Assembly (NCBI GenBank): GCA_022702705.1 | Contig: CM040428.1 | Coordinates: 100,947,805 to 101,011,804 of the forward strand | Length of the DNA: 64,000 bases | DNA from: Papilionanthe hookeriana x Papilionanthe teres | Taxonomy: Eukaryota > Streptophyta > Magnoliopsida > Asparagales > Orchidaceae | Direction of reading: 5' to 3' | Part shown: piece after piece, positions 11,822 to 23,160 of the stretch | How positions within the stretch are numbered: the first letter of the stretch is position 1 | Layout of the letters: every line of letters begins with the position of its first letter | Program-made: the position numbers and the translations under genes | Notes under the pieces: model-generated | Told to the model about the DNA's origin: nothing | Databases searched by the model: none | Seen by the model: the letters and a program-made list of their open reading frames with translations, nothing else

Positions 11822-13440
11822 AGATTCGAAATATTAAACACTATGGAAGATGGAAATAAAAACTTAATTCCATCTATCATAAAACCTCCTGAACTTGAAA
11901 TGAAAATTCTCCCTAATTATTTAAAGTAATATTTTTAGGAGAATCATCTACTTTGCCTATTATTATTTCTTCGGAACTAAACGAATACCAAGAATAGAGT
12001 TGTTGGAAACTTTAAAAAGATACAAGAAAGCTTTTGGATGGACTTTGGTAGATATTAAATGAGTTAGTCGTTCGATTTGTGTGCACAAAATTTATTTAGA
12101 TGAAGAACATAAACCGAGAGTTGATCCACACAGGAGAATGAATCCTATAATGAAAGAAGTAGTTAAGAAAGAGATTTTAAAATGGTTGGATGCTGGAATT
12201 ATTTATCATATTGCAGATAGTGCTTGGGTAATTCCAATAAATTGTGTACTGAAAAAGGGAGGAGTGACTGTTGAAGTGAATGAATGAAATGAAATTATAC
12301 CCACAAGAAAAATTAAGGGATGACGAATTTATATTGACTATAGGAAATTAAATGTCGCCACTAGAAAAGATCACTTTCCTCTTCCTTTTCTCGATCAAAT
12401 GTTAGATAGACTTGCTGGACGCAAGTACTACTGTTTTCTGGATGGATATACTGGTTATCATCAAATACCTATTGCTCTTGAGGATTAAGAAAATACAACA
12501 TTTACTAGCCCTTATAGAACCTTTGCTTTTCGAAGAATGCCTTTTGGACTATGTAATGCACCTACAACATTTCAAAGATGTATGATGTCTATCTTCAGTA
12601 GTATGATAGAAAATGGAATAGAAGTTTTTATGGATGATTTCTCTGTATTCGGGACTTCATTTGAAATTTGCCTGGAAAAATTAGCAAAAGTTTTGGAGCT
12701 TTGTAAGAAAACAAATCTAGTTCTGAATTGGGAGAAATGTCAATTTATGGTTGCAGGAGAAATTGTGCTAGGCATAAAATATCTGAACATGGTATGGAGG
12801 TCGACCCTGCTAAAATTAGAGTGATTAAGAGATTACCACCACCCACTACTATGAGAGAGGTGAGAAGTTTCTTAGGAAACATTAGATTTTACAGGCGATA
12901 TATTAAATATTTTTCTAAAATTTCTAAACCTTTATGCCAACTTTTAGAAAATGATAGAAAGTTTGATTTTAATGATGAATGCTTAAGAGCTTTCAAATTA
13001 TATAAAAAAAAATAATCACTGCACCTATAATTGTTTCACCCGATTGGGAGAAACCATTTGAACTTATATGTGATGCTAGTGATTATTCAATCGGAGTAGC
13101 ATTGGGGCAGAGGCATGATAAAGTTTTCAAAGTCATTTACTATGCTAGTAAAACTCTTAATGAGACTCAAATTAATTATACCACAACTGAAAGAGAATTA
13201 TTAGGTATAGTGTTTGCTTTTGAAAAATTTAGACCTTATTTAATTGGAGCTAAAAGTATTGTGCATACAAACCATTCATCTATCAAATATTTAATGCAAA
13301 AGAAGGATGCGAAACCTAGACTTATTAGATGGATACTTCTTTTGCAAGAGTTTGATTTTATGATAGTTGATATGAAAGGAGCTGATAATCAAATAACAGA
13401 TCATATATCCAGAATAGACTATGATAAATTATCTGAATTT
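11822..13440 (+). pseudogene. Athila reverse transcriptase and RNase H, copy 1
   Basis: RT begins with 'IIKPPELEMKILPNYLK' and 'RRMNPIMKEVVKKEILKWLD', continues with 'RKDHFPLPFLDQMLDRLAG' and 'CFLDGYTGYHQIPI', and has the catalytic F-M-D-D at 12,627-12,638. The connection 'RSFLGNIRFYRRYIKYFSKI' follows, and the RNase H domain (13,019-13,440) has 'FELICDASDYSIGVALGQ' and 'TTTERELLGIVFAFEKFRPY'. Breaks: stops in 12,284-12,325 and at 12,487, frameshifts near 12,780 and near 13,010. The reaction would be copying element RNA to DNA and removing the RNA strand. Catalytic aspartates remain but the frame is broken. Confidence 0.85.
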
Positions 13441-14765
13441 GAAAAAGAAATTACTAAAGTTTTCCCTGATGAGCAACTCTATACTATTATGGGAAATAAT
13501 TTGCCTTGGTATGCTGATATTGTGAATTATATTGTAAGTGATATTGTACCACCTGATTTAACAAGACAACAACAAAAGAAGTTTAAATATGATGCAAAAT
13601 TCTATTTTTGGGATGAGCCCTATCTATATAAATAGTGTAAGGATCTAATTATTAGGAAATGTGTGCCACAAGAAGAAACAAATTTGATTATTCAACGATG
13701 TCATGATTCTAAATTTGGAGGTCATTTTGGTGTTGATAAAACTGCTTTTAAAATTTTACAATCTGGATTTTATTGGCCTACACTTTTTAGAGATGTTTAT
13801 AGATATATTAAATCATGTGATCGATTCTAGAGAGTAGGTAATATCTCTAGAAGAAATGAAATGCCTCTAATTTATAATTTGGAAGTTGAAATTTTTGATG
13901 TATGGGGATTAGATTTTATGGGACCATTTAATCCTTCATTTAGAAATCTATATATATTGGTTGTTGTTACTTATGTCTCGAAATGGATTGAAGCTGTTGC
14001 TTTACCCAGATGTGATGCTCGGAGTGTTTCAAAATTTTTAAAGAAAATATATTTACAAGGTATGGAATGTCGAGAGTGATCATAACTGATGGTGGATCCC
14101 ATTTCAGGAATAATCAAATTAAGAGATTAAATGAGAAATATAATATTATTCATAGAATCTCTACTGCTTATCATCTCCAGACTAGTGGTTTATCGGAAGT
14201 GTCTAATCATAAAATTAAAAGAATTTTAGATAAAACTATGGATAATCATAAATTAGATTGGTCTGCTCAATTAGATACTGCTTTTTGGGCTTATAGAACT
14301 ACTTTTAAAACCCCTATTGGAATGTCTCCTTATAGACTAGTGTTTGGTAAAACTTGTCATTTACCAGCTGAATTGGAGAATAAAGCATATTGGGTGTTAA
14401 AAGAGTTCAATTTTAATTTGAAGAATGCTGGATAGAAAAGATTTATGCAGTTGAATAAATTTGAAGAGATTAGAAATGCATCTTATCACAATGATAGGAT
14501 CTATAAAGAGAAAAGGAAATTATGGCATGATCGGAAGATATTGAAAAAGAACTTGAAAAATGGACAAAAAGTTTTATTATAAAATGCAAAATTGAAGTTA
14601 TTTCCTGGAAAGCTCAAGTCTAGATGGTTAGGACCTTTTACAGTTGTAAAAGTTCATTCTTTTGGAGCTGTTGATATTAAAGATCCTGATTCTGGAAATG
14701 TTTTTAAAGTTAATGGGCATTGATTAAAGCCTTACTTTGATGGGTTTCAACCTGATTTCAAATAG
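13441..14765 (+). pseudogene. Athila integrase, copy 1
   Basis: The HHCC zinc finger is partly preserved ('HDSKFGGHFGVDKTAFKILQ', then 'YIKSCDRF'), but a TAG at 13,828-13,830 falls where the last Cys would follow. The catalytic core keeps D-D-E: Asp at 13,912, Asp at 14,088 and Glu at 14,196. A frameshift at about 14,065 separates the first Asp from the rest. The C-terminal part has 'GPFTVVKVHSFGAVDIKDP' and 'LKPYFDGFQPDFK' before the TAG near 14,765. No chromodomain is seen, as expected for Athila. It would insert element DNA into the chromosome. Confidence 0.8.
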
Positions 14766-14803
14766 GTTTTAATGTTGAGTCATCTCGATTAACTGAATGG
14801 TTT

Positions 14804-14849
14804 GTCGGGCTGACGACGTTAAACCAAGCGCTTTATGGGAGACAACCCA
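14804..14849 (+). promoter_or_regulatory. Conserved 46-nt noncoding block after integrase
   Basis: Starts about 40 bp after the integrase stop. The same block occurs at 22,628-22,673 after copy 2 integrase with 42 of 46 positions identical, while the flanks have diverged far more. Core: GACGACGTTAAACCAAGCGC, then a ...CAACCCA tail. Similar blocks sit at this place in other plant Athila-type elements as far as I recall. Function unknown; candidates are an RNA structure, a packaging signal, or a splice/translation control for the env-position ORF. Confidence 0.6.
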
Positions 14850-15014
14850 TATGTATCTCTGTTGTGTGTTTGTTTGTTTGTAGTAGTTGTACCTTGTTAG
14901 ATTGTTGATTTTAAATCTTAATTACTCCTAGATATTTTAAAAAATTGATAAGTGATGGATCAAATCGAGATATTGGAATATTTTGGATCAAACGAAGTTC
15001 GGTGAGAATTTTGA

Positions 15015-15130
15015 CCACTGGTGCCGCTGGCGCCAGAATGGGCGCCGCCGACGCCCTATTGTTTCTGCCCTACTGAACTTGACTGTTTGAGCACCGTCGG
15101 CGCCCTATCGAGCTCCGCCGGTGCTCAAAA
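15015..15130 (+). repeat. GC-rich palindromic block (GGCGCC type)
   Basis: Several near-palindromic units such as GCTGGCGCCAG and GCCGACGCC in otherwise AT-rich DNA. It lies between integrase and the first env-position ORF, and resembles the block inside the copy 1 LTR (9270-9370). Confidence 0.6.
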
Positions 15131-15268
15131 TCTGTTTGACAGTTTTTAAGTTTCAAAATACGAGTTTTGGCGTTTTTGGCGGGATCTTCATCCTTATAAC
15201 TCCCCAAACTCCATTTTTGACTTCTTAACTCCAGAAAAACGAAAACCACCTATCCCAATTCGTATCCT

Positions 15269-16431
15269 ATGAATTCCTTTCCCATTGAAACCCCTCAATT
15301 TTGTGTTTTCAAGCAAAGGAAGTTCATAAGTTTTGAAGCGCAGCGTTTGTTCAACAAAGTGATGATGAAAAGAAGGATTATCAAGGAACGAGACCTCATA
15401 AATTGAGGTATGGATAATCCTACTACTAGAATTTAAGAAATTATTAAAGAGAGACGTTGGGAAGTGCTTTGCTACACTACTCCTGCCGTTGTTGTTCCGG
15501 TCGTGAAAGAGTTCTATGCAAACGGGATCAATCAAGGGTTTGTATTTTTACGTGGTAGATTTGTACAATTCACTCCTGCATGAATCAACGATCTCTTTAT
15601 GATCGAGAACGTACCTATTTGCCATTATTCTAACTTCAATGCCACTAAGGATAATATGAATGATATTTATCGATATCTGACGGATGAGAATGAAAAATGG
15701 GAAGTTAGAGAGAATAGATACATGAGTTTCCCATCTGCATATCTCAATCCAGTATCGAAGCAGTGACATTACTTTATTTTGGTAAAGTTATTTCCGACAT
15801 TGAAGATTAGCAAGGTAACTGAGGAAAGCGTCATTTTGAATTTCTGTATTCAAACTGGAAGGCTGGTTGACATTGGTAATATTATTGTGAGATCAGTACT
15901 TGGATTAATTGTGCAGGGCTCCAAATATAGGCTTGGACACCCGTCAACCATATTTCTGTTATGCAGTCAGTCACAAGTTCCTTATGAAATTTGGGAAAAA
16001 GTTCTTCTTCCATGGAGGCCTATTGATCCAACTAATCCCTGCGACTACCAGACAGTTGGAGATGAAGATGACATGAATTTACTCGCTGATCAAACAACGC
16101 AGACTTCACAGCTAATTGAACCCCATTTTCCTGAAGGTTCCAGGATGATATTTCAGAAGATCAAACAATTGGAGAAAGAGGTACGAATTTTATGAATGCG
16201 ATCAACAACATTTTTGATTTATTCGATCATATAGATTGGGGAATGAAAGAGCAATTTGATCACACTGGTTGAATTGAGATGGGCTTGATCAATCTGATGA
16301 AGAAGAACGCGGTGATTGCTGAAGAATCATCTGATGAATTTCCATTTCGTCCATTCTATAACTTGTTTGTGCATCAGCAATCAATTGGAGACATTAGAGG
16401 AGAGGATAGTTCTGAAACTGATGTGGAGTAA
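15269..16431 (+). pseudogene. Env-position ORF, first module (putative plant transposon protein type)
   Basis: I chose ATG 15,269 because it is in frame with the longest open part (15,779-16,195) and starts at the same relative place as the ORFs at 17,268 and 24,333. Recognisable pieces: 'VVVPVVKEFYANGINQG', 'RGRFVQFTPA*INDLF', 'YRYLTDENEKWEV', 'VILNFCIQTGRLVDIG' and 'GHPSTIFLLC', matching the domain annotated in plants as a putative plant transposon protein and often found downstream of Athila integrase. Stops interrupt it near 15,400-15,430, 15,580 and 15,765, and the C-terminus is broken after 16,195. No signal peptide or membrane segment is convincing, so 'envelope' describes position only. 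Function unknown. Confidence 0.65.
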
Positions 16432-17267
16432 TTGATGGATTCTACTTATGTATATTGTGTGTTTAGTTTGCTTTGCTTAGTTATGTTTTATTTGTGTAGT
16501 ATTTTCTTTGCTTTAAACTTAGATTTGGATGTGTTTACTTTCATTGTGTGCTTAGATGTTAGTTCTTGCCTATCGTAGAGTACTTGCTGTACTAAACATC
16601 TAAGAATAGTTGGTTTGAATGAACATATTTAGTGTCTTTGATGTAACTTAGGTTTTATATATATAAGATTGTTGTGTGTTGTTTCTGTGAAAAATTGTGT
16701 TAATTATTTCTTATAGGATGACGTAAATGCTTATTGAATTGTTAAACATCATTGCGGATGTCAAAAAGGTCGAAATTACAGAAAAAATTTTCGGACCCAA
16801 AAAATATTTTGGACTGGCACCACTGGTGCCCAAATCCAGAGAGTTTGGTCATTTATTTTAAATAGAGCGCTGCCAGCGCCCGAACCCAGAAAAGGTCTAA
16901 AACCATCGATTTCACAACTTTTGCCCTGGGAATCGCAAAATATTTCCATTTCCTTTGTGTTCCTCCTCCATTTTCGAGATTTTGCAGATCTAGGGCTTGC
17001 TAGATCTCAGATTTAAGGAGTTTTCAATGTTATTCGACACGAGATTTGCACTTCTCTTAGTAAGAGCTTTACTTTAAGTTAAATTTTTTGGATTTTCACC
17101 ATGGAAATCTCTCACATTTCCTATGGTAGAATTCTTGGAGTTTTAAAGAGATATTGAGCTTTCCATGATGAAGTTTACTCTTAGTTGTTTATAATAGTGT
17201 TTGGAGTTGTTACATTGTGAATTTGTGATTTATTGGAATTTTTTTTTTGTAAATTTTAGAAATTCAC
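16432..17267 (+). other. Noncoding spacer with a second GC-rich block
   Basis: T/G-rich sequence after the first env-position module, then a GC-rich palindromic block at about 16,812-16,885 ('ggcaccactggtgcc', 'gcgctgccagcgcc'), then leader sequence ending in a pyrimidine-rich tract and TTTTAG just before ATG 17,268. No credible gene in it. The arrangement GC block, leader, ORF repeats the one at 15,015-15,269. Confidence 0.55.
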
Positions 17268-18394
17268 ATGGCTCCAAGAGGGAAGAGGAAATTGCATTTT
17301 GATGTGGACAGGTTTGTCAACATCAAAGCCTAAATTTGCTATAACTCTTTCCTTCACAACAAGAAGTGTATCTAGGATCGAGCTTTTTATAGTCCTGGCG
17401 AATCTGTAGAACAATTAATTGCAAAGAGAAACTCGGAGTGATTTTGTTATTTCACTGTGAATGCTGTTATGGGAGTTGTTAGAGAATTCTATTCTAACAT
17501 ACCCTGGACTGAGATTGAGTATGTGCTTGTTAGAGGAAAGATGGTTGAGTTTACTCCTCAGAGCATCAATGCTTTCTATCAGACTCAGAAACCATTCATA
17601 TGTGAGTACGAAAACATTGACACTGGAAGGGAGAATATGAGAGAAGTGATTGCTTTTCTGACTGACGGGCGAGGAGAATGGAAAGTAAGTCAAAAATAGT
17701 TGATAAATTTCCCTTCCTCCACTTTGAACGTTGCTTCAAAAGTCTGGCATTATTTCATTTATACAAGGTTATTACCATCTTCTCACCACAGCGAAGTTAC
17801 TAGAGATAGAGCGATTCTAAGCTACTGTATACAGAAGATGAAAAAGATTGATATTTAAGCTATTATTTACAAGAATATTCAGTAGATTGCTAGAGGCGAG
17901 ACGACTGGAGGACTAAGACATCCTGCCATAGTTCATGCCTCTGTGTTCAGTCTGGAGTGGAGATCAGTAGTTCTGAAGAAGTGGCTATGCCGTTGAGACC
18001 TATTACAAAGAATATTATCTGTACTTATGAGTCTCATGTGGGAACCAGAGCTGAGCGTAGGAGCACTGATATTCCTACTACGAGTTATGATGTACCATCT
18101 ACTTCTGAACTGCCCTTATCTGATATTATGGAGCAACTGAGATTACAAAGTGTTAGTGTGGACAGACTCCATAGTCGGATGGATGTGTTTGAGACGAGTA
18201 GCGATGTGAATGAAGATTATTTGCAGAGGAGAGTTGAGTTTTATATGGCTTATTATGATGCTCAGGTTAGATTTATGAGAGGGGAGTCCGATGTGATATT
18301 TCCTACTTGCCCCAACTATACACCATGTAGACCTGACCCTCCTGATGACCTCGCTGATGACCCTGCTGCTGATCCTGGTGATGGAGACTGGTAG
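17268..18394 (+). pseudogene. Env-position ORF, second module
   Basis: Starts 'MAPRGKRKLHFDVDRFVNI', a basic N-terminus also seen (changed) at 24,333 and in the minus-strand copy near 34,494. The central domain has 'GVVREFYSNIPWTEIEYVLV', 'VEFTPQSINAFYQ', 'VIAFLTDGRGEWKV', 'ASKVWHYFIYTRLLPSS' and 'TRDRAILSYCIQ'. The C-terminal part (open 17,957-18,394) is predicted helical, with 'QLRLQSVSVDRLHSRMDVF', ending in an Asp/Pro-rich tail. Stops lie near 17,330, 17,440, 17,697 and 17,860-17,885, and a frameshift near 17,955. It is a second, divergent version of the module at 15,269. No membrane segment is seen. Confidence 0.7.
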
Positions 18395-18553
18395 ATAGTT
18401 TGTTTGTTTTATTTCTATTGTTCTTAATATGTTGTGATGTATTGATGTGATGTAGTGGATATTTACTTTTCATGTGATGTGTAACTCTGTGTTGTACTAT
18501 GTGATGTAGTGTTATTTACTTTTCATGTTGAACTATTATTTACATTTCATGGA
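18395..18553 (+). other. Deletion junction between copies 1 and 2
   Basis: Sequence after the env-position ORF passes directly into gag of the next element with no LTR or PBS between. The motif 'tatttac(t/a)tttcatg' occurs three times here (about 18,458, 18,510 and 18,537), a possible scar of repeat-mediated deletion. Confidence 0.45.
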
Positions 18554-20220
18554 TTATTACCTTTAGATTCTGAATTAGAAAGAACTGTAAGAAGAATTAA
18601 AAAAGGAAAACAAATTCAAAAAATTCAAGAAATGACTAATTTACATAACAATTTACAAAATGCAATTGAAATTAATGATCAAAATGTTTATAAACCATTA
18701 AGGGATTATGCTAACCCTACAGTTGATGAACTTCATAGTAGTATTCAAATACCCACTGTAGATGCTAATGGTTTTGAGCTTAAACCGTCTATTATTCAAA
18801 TGGTTCAAAACAATCAATTTAGTGGAACACCAAATGAGGATCCAAATTTACATCTTGCTAGTTTTTTAGAACTTTATGCTACCTTTAAATATAATAATGT
18901 TTCTGATGATGCTATTAGGCTTAGACTCTTTCCTTTTTCTTTAAGGGATAAAGCAAAGATGTGGCTGAACTCATTAGCAACATGTTCTATTAAAACATGG
19001 GCTGAAATGGCACAAAAATTCCTTGCTAAATATTTTCCTCCTTCTAAAACTGCTAAATTAAGAAATGATATTACTTCATTTAGTCAATTTGAAAGGGAGA
19101 CAATTTATGAAACTTGAGAAAGATTTAAAGAACTATTAAGAAAATGTCCTCATCATGCTTTACCTGATTGGTTAATTATTCAAACATTTTATAATGGATT
19201 AATTCGATCTTTAAAATCAATTATTCATGCTGATGCTGGAGGTTCTTTAATGTTTAAATCATTTTGAAGAAGCTTACACTTTAATTGAAGAAATGACTAA
19301 CAATAATTTTCAATGGCCTTCTGAAAGGATTAATCCTAAAAGAATGGCAAGTATTCATGATAATGAAGCATTTTCTATTTTAGCTTCACAAGTAGCAGCA
19401 ATGTCTAAGAAATTAGATAGTTTTGTTATTAATATATCACATAATAACTCCGCTTAATATTGAAGATTCTCAAACTATTGAAACTTTACAAGCTATTGCT
19501 AGTAAAAATAATCCTTATTCAAAGTATTATAATCCTGGATGGAAAAATCATTCTAATTTTAACTGGAATAATTCACAACAATGGGGTAATAATCAATCTC
19601 ATCCCACTGGAAATTGGAATAATAAGTTAATTCAAACTATAAACCACCTGGATTTAACAATCAACAGAAAATGTTATCTATAGAAGAATTAATTTTACAA
19701 CTAAGTAATCAATTACAAAATCAAAACACTGCTATTCGTAATATTGAGAATCAAATGGGACAAATCGCTAATTTAATTAATTATAGACTCCCAGGAACAC
19801 TTCCTAGTAATGTTGAAATCAATCCAAAAGAAACTGGAAAAGAACATGAACATGTTAAAAGTCGTACAACTTAGAAGTGGAAAGGAATTAAAAGAAAGAA
19901 TGCAGAATGAAATTGAAAATGAGATTGAGGTTGAAGAGATTGAAAAATCTAAAGAAACTTCTTCTCCTAATAAAGATCAAACTGATATTTCTATTAAAAT
20001 GGAAGTTGAAAAATCACCACCACCTTTCCCTCAAAGACTTAAACAGCAGAAGCTTGATCATCAATTTTCTAAGTTCTTTAAAATTTTTAAGAAACTTACT
20101 ATAAACATACCTTTGCTCGAAGCTTTGGAACAGATGCCAACTTATGCAAAATTTATGAAAGATATTTTAAATAAGAAACGAAGATTTGAAGCTTTTGAAA
20201 CTGTTGCATTAAGTGAATAA
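18554..20220 (+). pseudogene. Athila gag, copy 2
   Basis: Nearly complete gag. N-terminus 'DSELERTVRRIKKGKQIQ', 'PLRDYANPTVDELHSSIQ', capsid core 'RLRLFPFSLRDKAKMWLNSL' and 'TAKLRNDITSFSQFERE', then TGA 19,115-19,117 at the same Trp codon that is TGA in copy 1. 'CPHHALPDWLIIQTFYNGLI' and 'IEEMTNNNFQWPSERINPKR' follow, then an Asn-rich linker near 19,500-19,630 and a Gln/Asn coiled coil ('LQNQNTAIRNIENQMGQI'). The C-terminal part 19,810-20,220 has 'MEVEKSPPPFPQRLKQQK' and 'ALEQMPTYAKFMKDILNKK', ending in TAA before 'CSAIIQKKLP'. Frameshifts near 19,265, 19,435, 19,660 and 19,865. Confidence 0.85.
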
Positions 20221-20860
20221 TGTAGTGCAATAATTCAAAAGAAATTACCTCAAAAACTTAAAGATCCTGGAAGTTTTACTATACTTTGTGCTATTGGAGA
20301 AAAGTTTTGTGGAAAAGCTTTATGCGATTTAGGAGCAAGTATTAATCTCATGCCATTTTCTATTATTCGAAAGTTGAATTTAGGTGAGATTACTCCCACC
20401 ACTGTAACCCTTCAGTTAGCTGATAGATCTATCACTTACCCTAAAGGAGTTATTGAGGATGTTCTTGTTAAAGTAGATAAATTTATCTTCCCTATAGATT
20501 TCATTGTACATGATATGGAAGAAGATAAAGAAATACCTATTATTTTAGGGAGACCTTTTCTAGCGACCAGACGAGCTATGATTGATGTGCAAAAAGGAGA
20601 ATTAACCATGAGTGTTAATGATCAAGAGATTAAATTTAATGTCCTTAAATCAATGAAGTATCCTGACAAAGAAAAATGTTATCAAATGGATATAATTGAT
20701 TATTTAATTGAGAAACATTATCAAGAAAAATGTAAAGTAATTTTTGAAGAAAAATTTGAATTATTAACCGATGAAGATGAAGAACTAAAAGAAGAAGAAA
20801 CTCATTATATTAAAGATAATTGGGAAAGTTTGGACATAACTCAAAATGATATACTTTTAC
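20221..20860 (+). pseudogene. Athila aspartic protease and acidic linker, copy 2
   Basis: The active-site motif D-L-G-A-S is at 20,326-20,340, with 'VTLQLADRSITYPKGVIEDV' and 'EIPIILGRPFLATRRAMIDV' after it. From 20,350 the frame stays open through the linker into RT (to 21,180), so the protease core itself is undamaged apart from the TAA at its N-terminal border (20,218-20,220). The linker contains 'LTDEDEELKEEETHYIKDN'. Role: maturation of the gag-pol precursor. Confidence 0.8.
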
Positions 20861-22199
20861 CCTCAATTAAAAAAGCCCCTCAGCTGGAATTAAAAATGTT
20901 ACCTTCACATTTAAAGTATGCATTTACAGGAAATTCATTAACTTTACTCGTTATTATTTCTTCTGAGCTAAGTAAAAATCAAGAAGAAAAATTGATAGGA
21001 GTGTTAAAGAATTATAAGAAAGTATTTGGTTGGACAATTGCTGACAAAAGAGGAATAAGCCTGTCCATTTGTATGCATAGAATTTTAATGGAAGAAAATT
21101 TTAAACCTACTATTGAACCGCAAAGAAGATTAAATACTATCATGAAAGAGGTTGTTAAAAAAAAATTGTTAAATGGTTAGATGCTGGTATTATTTATCCT
21201 ATTTCGGATAGCCAATGGGTAAGTCCTATTCATTGTGTTCCAAAGAATGGAGGAGTAACTGTCATTGTTAATGATAAAAATGAACTAATTCCTACAAGAC
21301 AAGTTACTGGATGGCGAATTTGCATTGATTATAGGAAATTAAATGATGCCACTAGAAAGGATCATTTTCCTTTACCTTTCTTGGATCAAATATTTGATAA
21401 ATTAGCTGGACACTCATATTTCTGTTTTCTGGATGGATATTCTGGTTATCATTAATTACCTGTCGCTCCTGAGGACCAAGAGAAAACAACATTTACAAGT
21501 CCTTATGGAACATTTGCCTTTAGAAGATTGCCTTTTGGTTTATGTAATGCACCTGCAACTTTTCAAAGATGTATGATGTCAATATTTTGTGATTTGATTG
21601 ACAAAGGAATTAAAATATTCATGGATGATTTTTCAGTTTTTGGAACTTCTTTTGAATCTTGTTTGGAAAATATTTCCAAAATTCTAAAAAGATGTGAAGA
21701 AACAAACTTAGTTCTTAACTGGGAAAAATGTCAATTCATGGTCACAGAAGGCATCGTACTTGGTTACAAGATTTCACAAAATGGGATGGAAGTAGATTAA
21801 GCAAAAGTGAAAATTATTGCTGAATTACAACCACCTACTACTGTTACTGATGTGAGAAGTTTTCTAGGTCATGCTGGATTTTATAGAAGATATATAAATG
21901 ATTTTTCTAAAATTGCTAAACCTCTTTGTCATTTATTGGAAAAAGATGCTAAATTTGAATTTAACAAAGACTGTGTTAATGCTTTTAATATTTTAAAAGA
22001 AAAATTAATTACCGCACCTATCATTGTTGCACCTAATTGGAATAAATCTTTTGAATTAATGTGTGATGCAAGTGATTTTGCAATTGGAGTTGTATTGGGA
22101 CAAAAATATGAGAAAATTTTCAAAGTTATATATTATGCTAGTAAAACTCTTACTGAAACTCAAAGAAATTACACTACTACTGAGAAAGAGCTTGAACTT
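20861..22199 (+). pseudogene. Athila reverse transcriptase and start of RNase H, copy 2
   Basis: 'IKKAPQLELKMLPSHLKYAF' starts RT; 'NYKKVFGWTIADKRGIS' and 'RRLNTIMKEVVKKKLLNG' precede a frameshift at about 21,170. It continues with 'TGWRICIDYRKLNDATRKDH', 'CFLDGYSGYH*LPVAPEDQE' (stop near 21,455) and the catalytic F-M-D-D at 21,618-21,629. A TAA follows 'NGMEVD'. RNase H starts 'FELMCDASDFAIGVVLGQ' and is cut off at 'TTTEKEL' (about 22,190), where sequence jumps to the end of integrase. Otherwise well conserved; this is the cleanest Athila RT in the window. Confidence 0.85.
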
Positions 22200-22615
22200 G
22201 AACATAAAGCTTATTAAGCGATAAAGGAGTTTAATTCTGATTTGAATACTGCAGGAGAAAAACGATTGTTACAATTAAATGAGATGGATGAAATAAGAAA
22301 TGAATCATATGATAATGCAAAAATTTATAAAGAGAAAATGAAGGTATTACATGATATAAAGATTTCAGGAAAAATATTTGAGCCTGGACAAGAAGTATTA
22401 CTATTTAATACTCGTTTAAGACTTTTTCTGGAAAATTGAGATCAAAATGGATAGGACCATATATAATTGAAAAAGTATACCAATATGGAGCTGTGGATAT
22501 TAAAGACCCCAAAATGGGAAAATTTTTTAAAGTTAATGGATTAAGATTAAAGCCTTATTTGGGAGACATTAAAAAGTTTTATAAAGAGGCTTATGAATTA
22601 AGTAAACCTGATTAA
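22200..22615 (+). pseudogene. Athila integrase C-terminus only, copy 2
   Basis: Begins 'LEHKAY' directly after the RNase H fragment, so the RNase H end, zinc finger and D-D-E core are all deleted. What remains is 'RNESYDNAKIYKEKMKVLHD', 'EPGQEVLLFNTRLRLF', 'IGPYIIEKVYQYGAVDIKDP' and 'GLRLKPYLGD', matching copy 1 at 14,360-14,765. Stop near 22,615. Non-functional. Confidence 0.8.
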
Positions 22616-22627
22616 AGAATTACTTAG

Positions 22628-22673
22628 GTCAGGCTGACGACGTTAAACCAAGCGCTTAATGAGAGGCAACCCA
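22628..22673 (+). promoter_or_regulatory. Conserved 46-nt noncoding block after integrase (copy 2)
   Basis: Second instance of the block at 14,804, again within about 15 bp of the integrase stop; four substitutions and no indels between the two. It is kept although copy 2 has lost its integrase core. Confidence 0.6.
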
Positions 22674-22949
22674 TTGATTTTATTTTTACATTTTTAAGGT
22701 ATGGTTATGCCTCGGTCTTGACTAATTTTATATAACTTCAGAAAATTAAAAATTATCTTGAAGTATATAAAGTTTGGACTTTGGATCACTCCATTTCATA
22801 TGTGAGTAAAAAGGAGATCAAGTTAACCTTCATTGAAATTATGTATAATTGTGTTATTGAGATTGTTTTGATCTTACCATTATAATTTACCTATTTTTGG
22901 AGAACGAAACCTTGAAATTTGACGTTAGGCGAAACAAAGTCGAACATGG

Positions 22950-23035
22950 TTCCGGCACCTAAGCGCCAGAATAAGCTGTGTGTTGATGGGTCCGGTGCCT
23001 AGGCGCCAGATTTGGCGCCTAAGCGCCACGGTTAC
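22950..23035 (+). repeat. GC-rich palindromic block
   Basis: 'ggcacctaagcgccag', 'ggtgcctaggcgccag' and 'ggcgcctaagcgccac' in AT-rich surroundings, ahead of the first env-position remnant of copy 2. Confidence 0.6.
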
Positions 23036-23160
23036 TGGGTCATGTAAAAACTGAAAATTTTTCAGTTTTTCACACGATTTTCACCTTTAAATTAACCCAT
23101 CTTTGTCCCCAATCCCTATGTAATCATTATTTCGACCCATACACTCCATTCTTGAGAAAT

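Larger units (their letters stand above)
9091..18394 (+). mobile_element. Athila-lineage LTR retrotransposon, copy 1 (no 3' LTR)
   Basis: Order: 5' LTR, tRNA-Asp PBS, gag, protease, RT, RNase H, integrase, conserved 46-nt block, and two env-position ORFs. The lineage call rests on the RT signature (FPLPFLDQMLDRLAG, FMDD, 'MPFGLCNA'), the tRNA-Asp PBS, and the extra ORF after integrase. The 3' LTR and polypurine tract are missing; sequence passes straight into the gag of copy 2 near 18.55 kb. Every gene carries stops or frameshifts, so it is a dead copy. Confidence 0.85.
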
